In this document: positions 13,102 through 26,076 of the stretch, piece by piece
Layout: every line of letters starts with the position of its first letter
Numbering within the stretch: position 1 is the first letter of the stretch
NCBI GenBank assembly: GCA_013399015.1
Contig: VWZX01010004.1
Span: forward strand, 682,001 to 746,000
Direction of reading: 5' to 3'
DNA length: 64,000 nucleotides
Source: Galbula dea
Taxonomy: Eukaryota > Chordata > Aves > Piciformes > Galbulidae
Translations under genes and position numbers: made by a program
Notes under the pieces: generated by a model
Databases searched by the model: none
The model's input: the letters and a program-made list of their open reading frames with translations, nothing else
Told to the model about the DNA's origin: nothing

Positions 13102-14506
13102 TCTTTAAAGACAGCAATTCTTCATGAGAGACTGTATAATTCTGCTCTGACATTTCTGAAATACTGATAAACTCTTCCTTGCAATAGGTACTGCAGGTTT
13201 TTATGAGGAAAGGCTGATATCCTCAAGAGTACCATCATCTCTCAGACCTGGCTTCAGTAAAGCATCTTTATATCGGGTTCATTTTGTTCTTATGCAGCAA
13301 AGCACTTTAAGAGATGTTCAGCTGATGAATGATGGCCCAAAAGCACTAGAGTGGAGTGAAGAGAAACACAAAAATTTGGAAAAATTCAAACCAAACTAAC
13401 ATTTGGGCTTTATTGCTTCGTTTTTGTAGCACACATCTACATGGTCATAACAACAGAGCTGAACTGGGTTATGACAGAAGAACTGGAGAGACTGAAAAGA
13501 TGAAAAAGAGAACACTATGTGAATAATGAAAAAATAAAATGAAAGGGTTTTTTTGAGAAAACAATAATATTAGAACAGGCAAAAAATGAGATTAAAAAAA
13601 GGAATAATATGTAATGTTGTTCAAGTATGAAGAAAGGTCTCTTCCTGAAGCAGTGTAGTGTCACTCCATACATGGCAGATGATTGAAGGACAAAACTGAG
13701 CTTTACTGCTGCCAGAGAGTGAGGTAGATAGACACAAAGGTAGAGGATGAAGAGAGAGAGAACCAAAGAGAAAAAGGGGGATAAGAGTAAAGGAAAAAAC
13801 TACCCAGGACTTCAGATTAGGTTTGGATCCTTGCTCTATTTTACAGTTTATATTCCAAAAGGTGGTTTCATAATGCAGTTTTAGATGCTAGAAAATTAGG
13901 CATTTATTAAAAGGTTCTTGTCTTCTTTTCCTATAGCTGATATTCCTCTGCACCTCCAGAGAGCACTTTATCATCTCTCAGGAAGACATCATTCACATGT
14001 AAATAAAATGTTACCATCCATTTGATTATATGCCAAAAGCAGTTGGGGGTTTGCAGCAAAGATTCAAGGAACTGATTTGTGTGACACAGAAATAGGTAGA
14101 TTATCTCATGAAGAAGGGGAATATGGAATTAATGGGCAAAAAGTCGAGATGGGAAAAAGGGGCTGTTTCTGCTAACCAGTCTAAGTCACCCAGGCTGTAA
14201 CATGAAGGGTAAAATTTCACAGTGGTGTTTTTCCATAATTCTGAGACTGCAGTTTCAAACTCAAAAGTAATATTGGATATTTTTCTAAAAATAAAAAAAA
14301 AAGTATTTTTCCTCCATCCATGTATTTGTATTATTTTATATAATCTAGAATATAATACAGTAGTGAGTAATACTGACATAGAGTGATTGACTTAACCTAG
14401 CAAGAGAATACAAGAGTTAATATGACAGTTGTAAGATATTTCATAAATTTTAAAAAATCACGGATACCTTTTATTAGCTACAGACTGTAGCATCTTTTTT
14501 TTTTTT

Positions 14507-14531
14507 CACAGAATCATTAAGTTGGGTTTTT
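14507..14531 (-). repeat. Possible minimal CR1 3' end
   Basis: CACAGAATCATTAAGTTGGG matches the beginning of the reverse-complemented 3' end of a CR1 subfamily (AGAATCATTAAGGTTGG type). It follows a run of 12 T. Only about 25 bp can be matched before the sequence diverges, so this may be a remnant or a chance match. Confidence 0.4.
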
Positions 14532-15420
14532 GAGCTGCAATGGTGTTACATTAAATACTTTAATATATGAATTGTTTCATAATGGGCTGCCACAGTTTTT
14601 ATTTTTTGATTTACAAGGAAAAAAGCAGACATTTTTGTATTATAAGAATCAAGTTTGGCTGATTTATGATAATACCTACAAAAAACTTCCCCCTTCCAAA
14701 AAGTTTGCTGAACAGACAAAATTGACAAATTAACAGGAAGAACAACAGCCTTCAGGGTTATCCTAAAAGGATTTGGTGGTTTTGGGAATTCATATAAATG
14801 GAGGCACCAGCAAAAGAGCACAGCTTTCAATATTACATTGTCAGATAGCAGGAAGAGTTGATGTTCCTTCAGGTAACATTGTGCCACATATAAAAAATGA
14901 GCAAATTCAAGCAATTAGTTTCACCTAAGGTTGAATGAGAATTTCAACTTTTTCTCCTGGAAGTGAAGCTATGAAGGAGAAAGGAAGTTGGCTTTTCACA
15001 TGTAGTATGGGTGGGTAGATGAATGCAAGGTAATTAACAGGTTGCTACTTCTCTTGTTTTTGATAGCCAACTTAATTAGATGTTCTGTCACTTTTGTATC
15101 TGGACAATTCCTTGGGTCAAGTTAGGACTACAATTCCTACAAAAATTCATCTACAAGGGATAAAAGCACCAAAGTCTTGGAAAATAGAGATATATGCAGG
15201 GTGTAATTATAGGTAAAGTGTATGTGTTTTGTTTATATGATGTATGGTGCCAGAAGAGATTTGCATATATTTGAATATTCATTAGATCTTCAATATCTTG
15301 TGAAACAAAATGAAATAAAGGAAGGAATAGAAACAGAGGTAATAGGGTGAAGATGCATCTCTTTCATTTTCCTAATTTCATGCTGTATAATGATCTACCC
15401 ATCTATTCTCTTATTTAAAA

Positions 15421-15600
15421 ATATCAACAAGATGTTTGATATTACAAATATCATTAAATAATAAACATTAATAATGTATTATAACCTTTCATTCAATTAA
15501 AATATTTAAATTAAATCCAAAGGTATTAACACTTAAATACTAATTAATATAAAATTAACTTTCAAATATGGTACTGTATTACTTTGTGGAAATCATATTA
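15421..15600. other. Extreme AT-rich island
   Basis: I counted 31 G or C in 180 bases, about 17% GC, clearly below the surroundings. The tract is rich in ATTA, TAAT and AATAT words but is not a simple tandem repeat. Such islands can act as matrix-attachment or easily melted DNA, or they may only reflect neutral mutation bias. No function can be claimed. Confidence 0.6.
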
Positions 15601-16895
15601 GTAGTTAGAATACTTTAAGGCCAAGCCTATCTAAATCAAACTGCAGGCTATGCTGGCAATTCATTAAAAGGAATCAAAATAGACCACTTATTTGGTAGTT
15701 ACAACACATAAATACATTCCCATTATGATATTGATCATAATACTACATCTACCTCATTCTTTAAAAGAATGGCATATTATTACTACCATATTACTACTTA
15801 TTTAGTTTTACTCTGTACTTAAATTACACTATGTTACCTTTTAAAATTATTATTTCAGGGGCAGTAGTGTTAAAGAAAAATAGTGATTTTATAAAGGCTA
15901 GTACATCTGAAGGGAAAGGCACTCAGAGTATCTAAATACATTTTCTATGCACGGTTTGAACTCCAGTTGTTCAAAGTGAAGTGTCGCCTTTGGTGTGGAA
16001 CATGAAGTACTTGGGATAGAAGAGCTGAGCAGCATCAAAGGAGGACCAACCACCTGATGCCACAAAATGCATGTATTGATTTCATATTTTGAAAGGCTTC
16101 CTTTACCTTGAATATTTAGCAGATCCAGTGAAAGTCTGAACTGACCCTAATGAGTCTAAATCCTACTTTAACTAAAATATAATATTTGCGAAGGACATAC
16201 AAGTTACTTTATCATTGTGCTTGTTATCAGCAAACAAGGTAGTAATTCAGAGATAGATATATGACACATTAGGCTTTTGGACCAGGTAGATTATAAAAGC
16301 TACAAATATTACTTGTATTTACAATCCTTAGTAGACTATGAAAAAGAAACTACTTTGAAATATCTTTTATAGAGTAGGCAGAGGTTGCTTTTTTAACATT
16401 ACTTATGTTAAAATTATTAAATAACCTAATTTTTCTACTGGTTAATACTATACAATGTGTTTTCAGCCTTAGCCAAACCACAAAGCAACTAAATTGACTA
16501 TTGGATTTAACTTCATCATTAGGCCTTTTTTTCCGACTTGCAGCTTTTAATTTTATTCACCTCTTACTTTATTATTAAGTAATATTGTTTTTCAAAAGGA
16601 CCACATTCATTATTTTACTAAAATCAAGAGTTTTGTGACATATTCAAGATGCTGATCCCATTTTAAACCTAGGTGCTAGATAATAACATATGTGAAGATG
16701 GCAAAAAGGAAACACAAGAACATCCTTTGTGTGTTACAAGGTATTTGTTTGCTTTCTCCAAATAGCATCTGGAGCAATTAGAACAGTACTTTCCATATAA
16801 ATGTATATTTCAAACACTATATCTAGTTAGGACAAAACCAAGCAGGAGCCAACAAACCCCAAAACATGAAGCCTAGGGAAATAAAGTGGGGCTAG

Positions 16896-16936
16896 ATAGT
16901 TTAAAATAGTTTAAAAACACAAATAGTTTAAAAACA
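16896..16936. repeat. Threefold ATAGTTTAAA short tandem repeat
   Basis: ATAGTTTAAA occurs at 16896, 16906 and 16923, and the last two copies share the longer core ATAGTTTAAAAACA. The unit length varies (10 to 17 bp), consistent with local slippage. A fourth ATAGTTTAAA sits about 380 bp downstream near 17303. Confidence 0.8.
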
Positions 16937-19900
16937 TTTTCCACTAAAAATTTCTTATTTTTTGGTGATGAACAGTCTCTATAACTGATCCAAAGGAGAG
17001 CTAAGCTATTGGGAGAGTTACTAAACTACCATTCTGCAGTGACCTACGCTTCTACACAAATCCAACATTAGTTATTTATATCTTGTTCCAGGTTGGAGTT
17101 GGGTTAAGTTTTCCAAGTTAAATCCACCTAGCAATTTTGATAAAACATAACGAGGAAACACCTCCAAAAAAATCACACCAAAATGTATTGCTTGACAAGA
17201 AAAACATGTTAAATTTTTACTTGGAGTATCATTTGTGCCGAATTTTTCTAGAACTAATTGCAGAAAAAGCCAGAACAGAGCTTAAAGCACAATTGGAAAC
17301 AAATAGTTTAAATAGAAGTAATGCAAGGAGATGAAGGCAAATAAAAAAGTTGTTCTTCAGGCATTTGGAGACCAGAGAAAGTGGTTTTATGAAAAGTGAG
17401 AACAAAATAAGCAGACAACTACCTTTTTCTTCCACTCTTAGCTTTTGCTTCAAATGTATTTTAAAATACCTTTTTCTAATGAATACAATTTTTGCCACTG
17501 TTCATATAATTAGCATCTGATCTACAGACAGGCAAGCTCCCTGGCAAAGTCTAGAGCATATACTTGGGGGAACCTAAGATGTTGCTAACAGAAGTTGCAG
17601 CTGGTACTTCTTTCACATAAATCCCTACTGTAGAGCAGAATATGTGCTTATGTCTGAGCTGCCAAGGTGAAATGCTGCATCTTGGCACACACTGCCCTCT
17701 CTGGGCCTGGTAGTGGCAGGGGATGGCTGGACACATGCCCCAGTCTGTTGATCTGCCATGGCAATGATAGCCCTTGACAGAATAAATGAGTAGGAGCCAT
17801 ACATTACATTTCATGTTTTGTAGCTAAAGCCACCAGAGCATGTCTTCCTGAGTCCCATAGCTGAAGTCACCCCCATGCATCCCTGCATCTAAATACAGCC
17901 CAATTAATCTCACTTTATGAAGAACTCAACTCTGAAACGTGATATTTCCCCTACTGATCTTCCATCTTTTCCTGTTTTGCAGTTTTGTTTGAGCACTTGC
18001 TAACTAGAACAATCATGGTTACCTGGTTAATGAAAGCAAAGGTGTCTGAATAATTTGTGGTTATAATAACAGTTTTCAAACATAAATATGAATTTATATG
18101 GAATTCTTTTACATGTATGTAAGTTCTCTCCAAACAGCTTGGTGTTATGGCTTTGTGAGATCTAATTTGAAGACTGGTTTTCTGTGCATAATTCTTAGGT
18201 TTTAATTTAGAATTTGATTCAGGGCTGAATCTTGGTGTGAGGTTGTAACTGGTTCGTGCCCCATGCATTTCACTGCTGTGCTTCATACGGGTGCTGTCAA
18301 ATGGGACCCTGTTGATTTTATAGTTACATCTTCATAGTCATTCAGTTCAATTCACTCAGAATATAACTGCTGTGCAACAACTGCAGTTAGACAGAGAAGT
18401 CACTCTAAGCTGCTTCTGTTTTGTGATTAGAAAGAGACTGCATAATGTAGATGCATCCCCTTTGTATAACAACGCCTATGTCAATAAAAGTCTTTGTCTT
18501 CCAGATGAGATTGGAAAGTTGCAAAACAGTGAAACAAAAGTGATTTGCTTCAAGTCACCCAGCAGCCAAATGGAAATGGAAATTCCTCACTGTCCTGAAG
18601 CCATACTCAGTGACACTACATTTCATCCCATGGTTCAGCAGTGAAAAATTGTACATTTCCATAAATATTGATAGCTTAATGTGTTCACCCCAGCCTGGAA
18701 TTTGTAATCAAACAGTACTGTGGGAGGGTTCAGGACAAAAACAAATAAGTAAAAGCAAAATACAATTACAGAGCTAAAGAAATCTACCAGACTAATTTTT
18801 TTTTTTTTTAACCTCTGCTAATTGCCTTTTCCTGAAGAAAGGTAAAGGAAATTCTTCAGGGAAAGGACAAGCCACCTCTGAGAAAGCAGCAGTAATCAAT
18901 GTACAACAATAAAATCATAGATTAACTGAAGAGTTCTTTATTATAAACACATCTAGCATTTCACTGTACTTGGTGCTTTGGGCCCATTTTAAAATGAGCT
19001 GATAAAGCAACATTATTTCTTAGACTGATAACCAGCTTACTGGATTTCAGAGAGGTCAGAGGCTTCCTTGTTTATTTAGCTGAAGTAGCCTTTTAGCTCT
19101 CTGATCTTCTCAGTCTATCGTTATTATTAGTCTTCCTTGAGTCCTGCTTTTCAAATACCTTGTCTGTAGCTCACTTTGCATTTCCTATTCAGCAACTTAA
19201 CCCTACAGACAGTGTATAAAACAAGATAAAAATCCATAAATTATGTGTCTATGGGTGTTTGTGCCCTATATCTTTGTCAAGGATGATCACAATCAAATGG
19301 TTGTTTCTTGAGACAGCCTGTCAGCGAGCACAATTACCGCTTCTCAACTTGCCCTGCCATAGCACAAGGCAGAAGTAAGACTCTTGTAGCAAGGGAAATC
19401 ACTTCATACTCATACTTCAACTGTCTCTTTTCTGTCTTGTCTCTTAGTTCTATTTATTTTCTTTACAGATTGTCATTAAACATTATTGTAGATGCAATTT
19501 TTGTATTCCTTTGTGGGTACAGTTACTTCAAAGACAGCATAAAAACTGGAGTGGGGAGCAAACATAACTAAGCCTGTGGTAACCCAGGGAGTTTGGCATC
19601 TCTGCCATGTCACTATGACAGCGTGAAGGCCAGTGTCAGGCACTGGTCCAAGGTACCACAGCTAAACTGCTAGCAGCACCCCCAGGAGTTTAAGCCCTTC
19701 AAAACATTGACGTCCTTGGGATCTTTTATATCTAGATCTGAAGGGGAAAATCCTGCCATCGCGATGCAGAGCAGAAATTTTGTCATGGACTTCACTGAAA
19801 TCAAAACTTATCTGTGATTTGGGTTCCTTTACATTTGAGGAAGACATGCTAAGTACTGAGAACATGACTTACAACTGTGATTTCTGGCCCTTGGAAAGCT

Positions 19901-20784
19901 GAAACAGTGTATACAGAAACATCTTTCCTATAAGTAGTGACAATTTTAGGATGAATGCTATGGACTATTTGTCATCTGAAACAGGATCTATTACAACAAA
20001 TTCCAAATAGCACAGTACTGTGTTGAGCAAGAAAAGATGATAATGCTATAATAAAATCTTATATACCATGGACCATTATGATTGAATTGAGTAGTGGGAG
20101 AGAAAATTTTTAGATTTTTGAGAGGAAATTGATACATAAGTACAAGATTCATCGTAAAGTGAGCCTTAGCACATCATCAAAAGGAAAAAGTAGGATTATG
20201 TTGCACTGGATTTGTGTCTTATCCTTCTAAAGTCCTTCAGCAACTATCAAATATTAGGAAGCTCTGCATTGTCTGGGGGCTTTCTTATGCCTCTGAGCCT
20301 CCTCCAAGATGTCTTTCTCCTGGAGCACTATCTGGGGAGTCCCCACATCACCTCATACTTTGCTTTTGTTCTTGACATGTCTCCCTCATCATCCTCATCC
20401 TAATAATGCTCCCTAAGGAACTCACAGGACAGGCTTGGAGTCTCTTGTCAGAGTCACTGTACCAATAGTCTCTAGGTACATCTGCATATTTAAGATGCCT
20501 TTGCTTCTCTGTCTGCATGCTGCGAAGATTTCCATATTGCATTAAGCCTCCCACTTTCATTTCCTATTTATTCTTAAAGGAAGCAGTTTGTTATCTCAAA
20601 TATGAGCAAGCATCTGACACAGGGGTGCATCTTGGTCATGAATTCCAACACTGTCTCGATTGTCACATTTTCTGCTTTTCTAGCAAATATTGACAGTTGC
20701 ACAATGTTTTTCCACTCATAACAGTCCTCCAGGCAGAGTACAAACCAGCAATTAGTTCCCTTTGATTTCAACAGTTCAGGCAGT

Positions 20785-21530
20785 TTTTCACCCTTGTACT
20801 CATCTACTCATCGAGACTGAAACATCTGAACTTGAGCTCATGGATGCTACAGGAGATCATGTCAAAAGTCCTGTTCAGGTCAAAGTAGATATCAACCACT
20901 GTTCTCCACTTATCCACAGAGCTTGTCATTTCATTGTAGAAGGTAATAAGGTTGGTCAGGCATGATTAGCCCTTGATTAATCCATGCTGGCTAGTCCCAG
21001 TCATCATCTTGACCTTCGTGTGCCTAGTAATGGCTTCCAAGAGAACATACTCCATAATTTTCTCAGGGATCAGCCCCTAGTTTCCTGAAGCATTCCTTCT
21101 TGCTCTTCCTGAAGATGGATGCAATGCTGGCCATAACCCCCAATCTTCACAACTTACAAAGAAGACAGATTGGCCTTTATATGATACCAGCTACCTTTCT
21201 GAGCATCTTTGTATGCACCCATGTTGACCCGTGGACTTTACTGTATCAAGATTTATTAAGAGATCTTTGACTCAACTGTCTTCTATCATGGATTGTAGCT
21301 TCTCTCCTTGAAAACTATTTCTGCATACATAGGCTTGGGAAACCTTTTTACTGCAGGTCACAAAGACAATACTGAGCAATTCTGCATATCTGCAGTTGCT
21401 GTCACTTAATCACCTGCCCCATTCAGAAGTGGGCCCATGTTTTAGTTTTTTTGTTGTTTGTTTGTAGTTTGTTTATTTTCAGTTTTCTCTTTTACTTATA
21501 ATGCAGTAATGAAAGCTCCTCTTGTTGCCC
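20785..21530 (-). pseudogene. CR1-type LINE ORF2 fragment (reverse transcriptase), dead
   Basis: Read on the minus strand from about 21530 down to 20785, this follows the reverse-transcriptase part of a CR1-family ORF2. Plus-strand landmarks are CCTGCCCCATTCAGAAGTGG (about 21413), a GCACCCATGTTGACCCGTGG-like block (21216), TCAGGCATGATTAGCCCTTG and ATCCATGCTGGCTAGTCCC (20955-21000), and GTCAAAAGTCCTGTTCAGGT (20861). Translated in reverse, the low end gives IYFDLNRTFDMISCSIHELK, a decayed form of the conserved YLDFSKAFDTVSH motif around the RT palm, and then VKNCLN (intact: VKNWL). An in-frame stop separates these two blocks, and frameshifts occur further upstream, so the copy cannot be active. 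Unusually, the stretch that should follow towards the 3' end (below 20785) is not recognisable. Confidence 0.8.
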
Positions 21531-23344
21531 CCGGTGCCCCTCCAGAGAATCCTCTTCCTAGGAAAAAACATCAGGCTACAGGGGCAGGTTCCCCGTTTAA
21601 CTCAACTACATTGTACAAGGGTACTGGCCTGGGACAGTCTGCTTTTGCCTTAAAAACACCCTCCTTGTGAATATATTCCTTAATTCTGACTGCAGTCCCT
21701 CCTTGGTTGAATGTTCTAGCTCATAAATTGCAATAGTCCATACCTTGGCACCTTATGGTGCCATTTACTGTTTCTGAAAGGTATTTGCTTCTCAATCATA
21801 GCAGCTGCACAGCTATAAATAAGATGTGAGGTGGGAGAGAATCAAATCAATTACACACAATGCTACTGTGACTGGTGTTGTCTCAATTTTGAAAAATCTC
21901 TTTCATCCTGGTGAGGCTGAATCTGCTCAGAATTGCACCCTAACTTTCAGGTCTTCATTGAAATCTTTCCCGTCTTGCCTTTCTGAAGAGCTTTAAGCAA
22001 ATTTTTGTAGTTCATCATATTTTGGGCTTCATTGGATTTTGTTCTTCCTAACTTAAAGATATCTCTTGGGAGGATTTTAAGCTTTTTTTTTTTAAATACA
22101 GCATACTCTAAATTAATCCAGGCAAATGACCCAAAAAAAGCAAAGGCAACAATGTCTGAGGCCTCAGAGCTCTTGTGGTCTTACAGCATTATCTCATCTC
22201 AGAGCATTTCAAAGTCTTCAAACGAGTATTCAGGCCATCTAAAAAATCTTTCAGTCTTCAGGAACCAAAGCTCCAGGGTTTTTGATCTCAACTTTTTAAG
22301 TCTTTCCTTAATCTTAAAGGCTTTAGATTTGGTAACTCCTTCTCTGCTGATAGACCTTATTATTAGAAGGTGCAGGGTCAGAATCTGAGATGCCTTTTCT
22401 CATTTTGAATAACTCTGCCTGCTTATTTGTTTATTGCAACTCCCATTTTTTTCTTCTGAGGACGTCAAGTAACAGCAAAAGTATTACTCCTTTGGTCTTC
22501 CTTTACTTCAGTTTGCCAAGACACTGTTAAAACATTGATGAGAAATTACTGTGTCGTTATCATCATGTGACCCTTGATGTTCTAGTGTTTCCCATAGCCT
22601 TTTTATTAGACAGGTAGAACTTCACACTTTGAGAAGTGCTGTATAAGGAATTTCTCAAAAAGGACAGGTAAATGATCTGTGAGACCTGATAATATAAATA
22701 AAACTACTGTAAAATAAACAGTTGGGAATTCTAGGTATTTCCAGAATGCAAAGCGTTGCTGGTTCTAGAAGAAACCATATGGACACCTCCTTAGGGATTG
22801 TCAAACAGGGATTTGTTCCTTGCTGATCCTCTGCTTTTGTCTCTACTTTGCAAACACTAGTTCCTTCAGATCTTTCCTCCACCCTATTGCCCTCTAGACT
22901 GCTGAAGCTGTGCCTGAATGGATGAGGCAGAGGAGGAAGAAGCAAAAGGTCCTATCTCAAATAGCAAATGGAGGTAGTGTGAGGTAGTTTTGGGAAAGGA
23001 GAGCCTTTGCTAGTCTCAGGAAGTCCACAGAGATTTCTACTCAGTACTGGGGCAGAATTTGGATAAGAGGTATATATAAATTCAAGAAAAAAAAAGGTAT
23101 TCCTAAAGGTGAGATCTATTAGATTGTGGAACTGTCTCCTGCTGGAAGTAGTGAGAGCAGAATGGTTTGGGTTATATCATTCAAATGCCTCACTTAGAAG
23201 TATATTTACACTGTCAACAGTATGCATTTCCATTTAGAAAAAAATTGCTGCTATTAGAAAAGGAAAGGATAGTATTTGCTTTTATCACCCACCCTATGTT
23301 TCCTGTTATTACTTTGCTTACCTGTGGGAACAGCTTTATTGGGT

Positions 23345-23367
23345 TTTGTTTGTTTGTTTGTTTGTTT
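23345..23367. repeat. (TTTG)n microsatellite
   Basis: About five uninterrupted TTTG units. It is followed by TTTTACAG and resembles a splice acceptor by chance; no exon is evident downstream. Confidence 0.9.
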
Positions 23368-26058
23368 TACAGATGGCAAAGAGAAGATTTGGAAAGTGCA
23401 TAGTGTTTATAATGTTATAGAGGTTTCGAGGTTTTTTTCTACCCTCAGTGAGTAATGATCAGAATGAAATTGTCTCCAGGAATTTAATGTTTTAGTTTTC
23501 CTGAATGGAAGAAGACCTGAAGTGCTGAGGTGTAATTTGGTGCAGAATATGCAACATTACATTGCAGGGAATATATTTCTCATGGAACTATTCTACTCTT
23601 ACAACAGATATGCAAGTGTCACTAATGACAACAGAAATTACACATTTGCCATAGGAAATTGACTGCTGTGTCTTGCCTTGATATGGCCATTTTGCTATAG
23701 CAGTGCTTCAAATATTTCATATCCTTTACTAACCACAAGGATATCTCATACACACATTTTTTATTCAATAAAAAACCACACATATAGAAACAGATATTTA
23801 TCATTGTTGCATACTAATGCTAACACTTTAGTAGAATAATTTCTAAGGAAAAAGTCTATATATGTGTACAAAAGACTAGTTCATATAAAATCGGGCTGAA
23901 AATCAGGAGATGGTTTAAAGCACATATGCATTTGAACAAGGAATGTAACTTTACCCATTATGCAACCCCTGGGCAACTGAGAGGCTTTTGGTCAACCATA
24001 AGCATGCTATAGGCTAGCTCAGCTTGCTCTGGGAGTCTGGTTCTCCATAGCTGCTCAAGGCCCCCAGCAGGACTTTGTTGGTAGCTAGTAGCCCTGCTGA
24101 CTTGTCATAGCAAATCTGGCAGCAACCAGAGATATGTGAGGTATCTTTTAACAGGCTACACTGGGTTGCAAAACCATTTAACCTGGCACTTTGCCTGGGC
24201 TAATTAGCCTTGCAGAGAAGATGGATAAATCAGTTCAAAACAGCATAATGTAACCAACCTGCTTCTTGTACCTGAGCCAGCTCACCAAACACTATCTTAA
24301 GAATCTGCTCAGCGTGCTGCAATTGTGGGATATTACTTAGTGACACATCCCAAGCAAGCAGCACACAAACCAGGGGGCAAAGGAAATAACCTAAAAGGAA
24401 TGCATAGAAAGAAGTAAAAAATTAGGCTTCTATTTGGTCTCTCAAAAATATCATTCTCTTTGAACAGATCATGAGGACAAACCTCTTGACAGGACAAAAC
24501 TATTTTCAAATCTCACGGTTATATGAAGGCAAAGTAGTGTGAAAAGCTCTATGAATACTTTTCATAGGCATGTAAATTATTTATCCCAGAAAATCACTAG
24601 AGCAATTTTTAAAATATCCATAGGTCACATATTTTCAGGTACATGACTCTGGCCTTAGCACCATTGCTAGTTTTCTTGGCTTATGATGCTGCATTTTCAA
24701 ATTTACACAGAAAGCTAGGCCAACAAATGGATAAAAATACTGTAGAAATTGAATAAAAATCTCAAATCTCAGATCTCTTAATACACCTTCTAACAATGTG
24801 ATTTCATTGTGTTATATGAGAATAGGCTGGAAGTAAATGATTTTGAAGTCACAGTGAGGTAAACAATGAACATACATAGGAGAAAAGACATCACTAGCTC
24901 TGAGTAATTTTACTTTAAACTTAAAAAATGCAGCCAAAAAAGCCAATAAATACTGTTTCTGGTTCTACAAATACAGAAGAAAAAAAAAAAGAGAACTAAA
25001 AGTGTGTTTCTAAGACATAACTGTAGCCATGTAAAATGTAAGCATCCTGTTTGATATTGCAGGGAGAGAAACATAAAGTGTGAATGGTGAAGTTGACCTG
25101 TTCTGATCTTACACCAAATTAACCCAGGCACTCTTTGTTTTTCTTCTGGTTTTGCCATAATCACTCTTTCTTTAAAAAAGCATTGGAGCTGGTAAGATTA
25201 TATGATTTAAATTAATGTTAACTACTTTTGCAGTCACAGAAAATCATCAACTCAAAACAATGGGTTGCTGAGCACTTTGTCAGAAGAAGGTGATGCACCA
25301 CCTCAAAAGCTGCCCTTATTTCTTATTGGTTATTTTGGTTTCTGTTGGCTATTTTAGAAATCCCACTAATCTGCTTACTTGTCCATGCTTTTCAGTTATG
25401 TGGATGAAACACGTCTTGCACAGATCATCTAACACTTCCTAAATGCTTTTGTAATTTTCTGCTACTATTTCAACTCAAAGTGCAACATTCCTTGAAATGA
25501 TATTTAATCTGTATCTGTCATGGAATTCAATACTTTGCTTCAAAGAATATTGTAGTATCAAAATAGAAATGCTGTGGATTTCTAAATGCTTCCCCAAAGA
25601 TCAAGCTTCACACCTTGAACACTAAGGTTGCATGTTTTCACTTAGTATTAGCATGTACGCGCAATCATCAGTACCAATGCATTGTGCTTTCCAAACTCAG
25701 AAGAAGATGCAAAGAAAACTTTGAATGATCAGGGCTCAGGGCTTTTTCTGTTTGATTTCCATGGATCACCTTTGATCCAAGCTTTTGTATGAGTTATGTT
25801 TGGCACTGTCCTGGAACTGAACAGAGGATGTGCGAAGTGGCAGAAGGAGAAAGCTAGTAGTGATGGAGGCAAGAACATTTATGTTCAGATTGCAAGTTTC
25901 ATGCCAAGGACCAGGATGTAAAGAGAACAGGTGTGAAGACTGGCCCTAACCAATGATTACCAGGCTGCCATTTTAAACTTGGATGTTTTCTACTGATCGT
26001 TTCATTTCTTTCTTAGAGAAAAAATATTGCAACCACCATCTATTTCTGTTGCATTCAG

Positions 26059-26076
26059 ATTCAATTCAATTCAATT
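26059..26076. repeat. (ATTCA)n pentanucleotide microsatellite
   Basis: Three and a half tandem ATTCA units, perfect, in otherwise unique AT-rich DNA. Confidence 0.85.

Larger units (their letters stand above)
13102..20780. other. Gene-free unique sequence, partly very AT-rich
   Basis: No exon or RNA gene was recognised. Contents include a weak CR1-end-like string after a T12 run at 14495-14530, an AT island at 15421-15600, a threefold ATAGTTTAAA tract at 16896-16936 and a 14-T run at 18796-18809. The stretch 20212-20760 lies immediately 3' of the minus-strand CR1 fragment but cannot be aligned by eye to CR1. The longest frame is 122 codons (14546-14914, -). Confidence 0.5.

Noticed and set aside
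20348..20771. Minus-strand frames of 65-70 codons below the RT fragment
   Set aside because: Could not be matched to CR1 ORF2 or any host protein by eye.
23360..23404. Splice-acceptor-like TTTGTTTTACAG followed by a short open stretch
   Set aside because: The pyrimidine tract is the (TTTG)n microsatellite, and no exon or donor follows.
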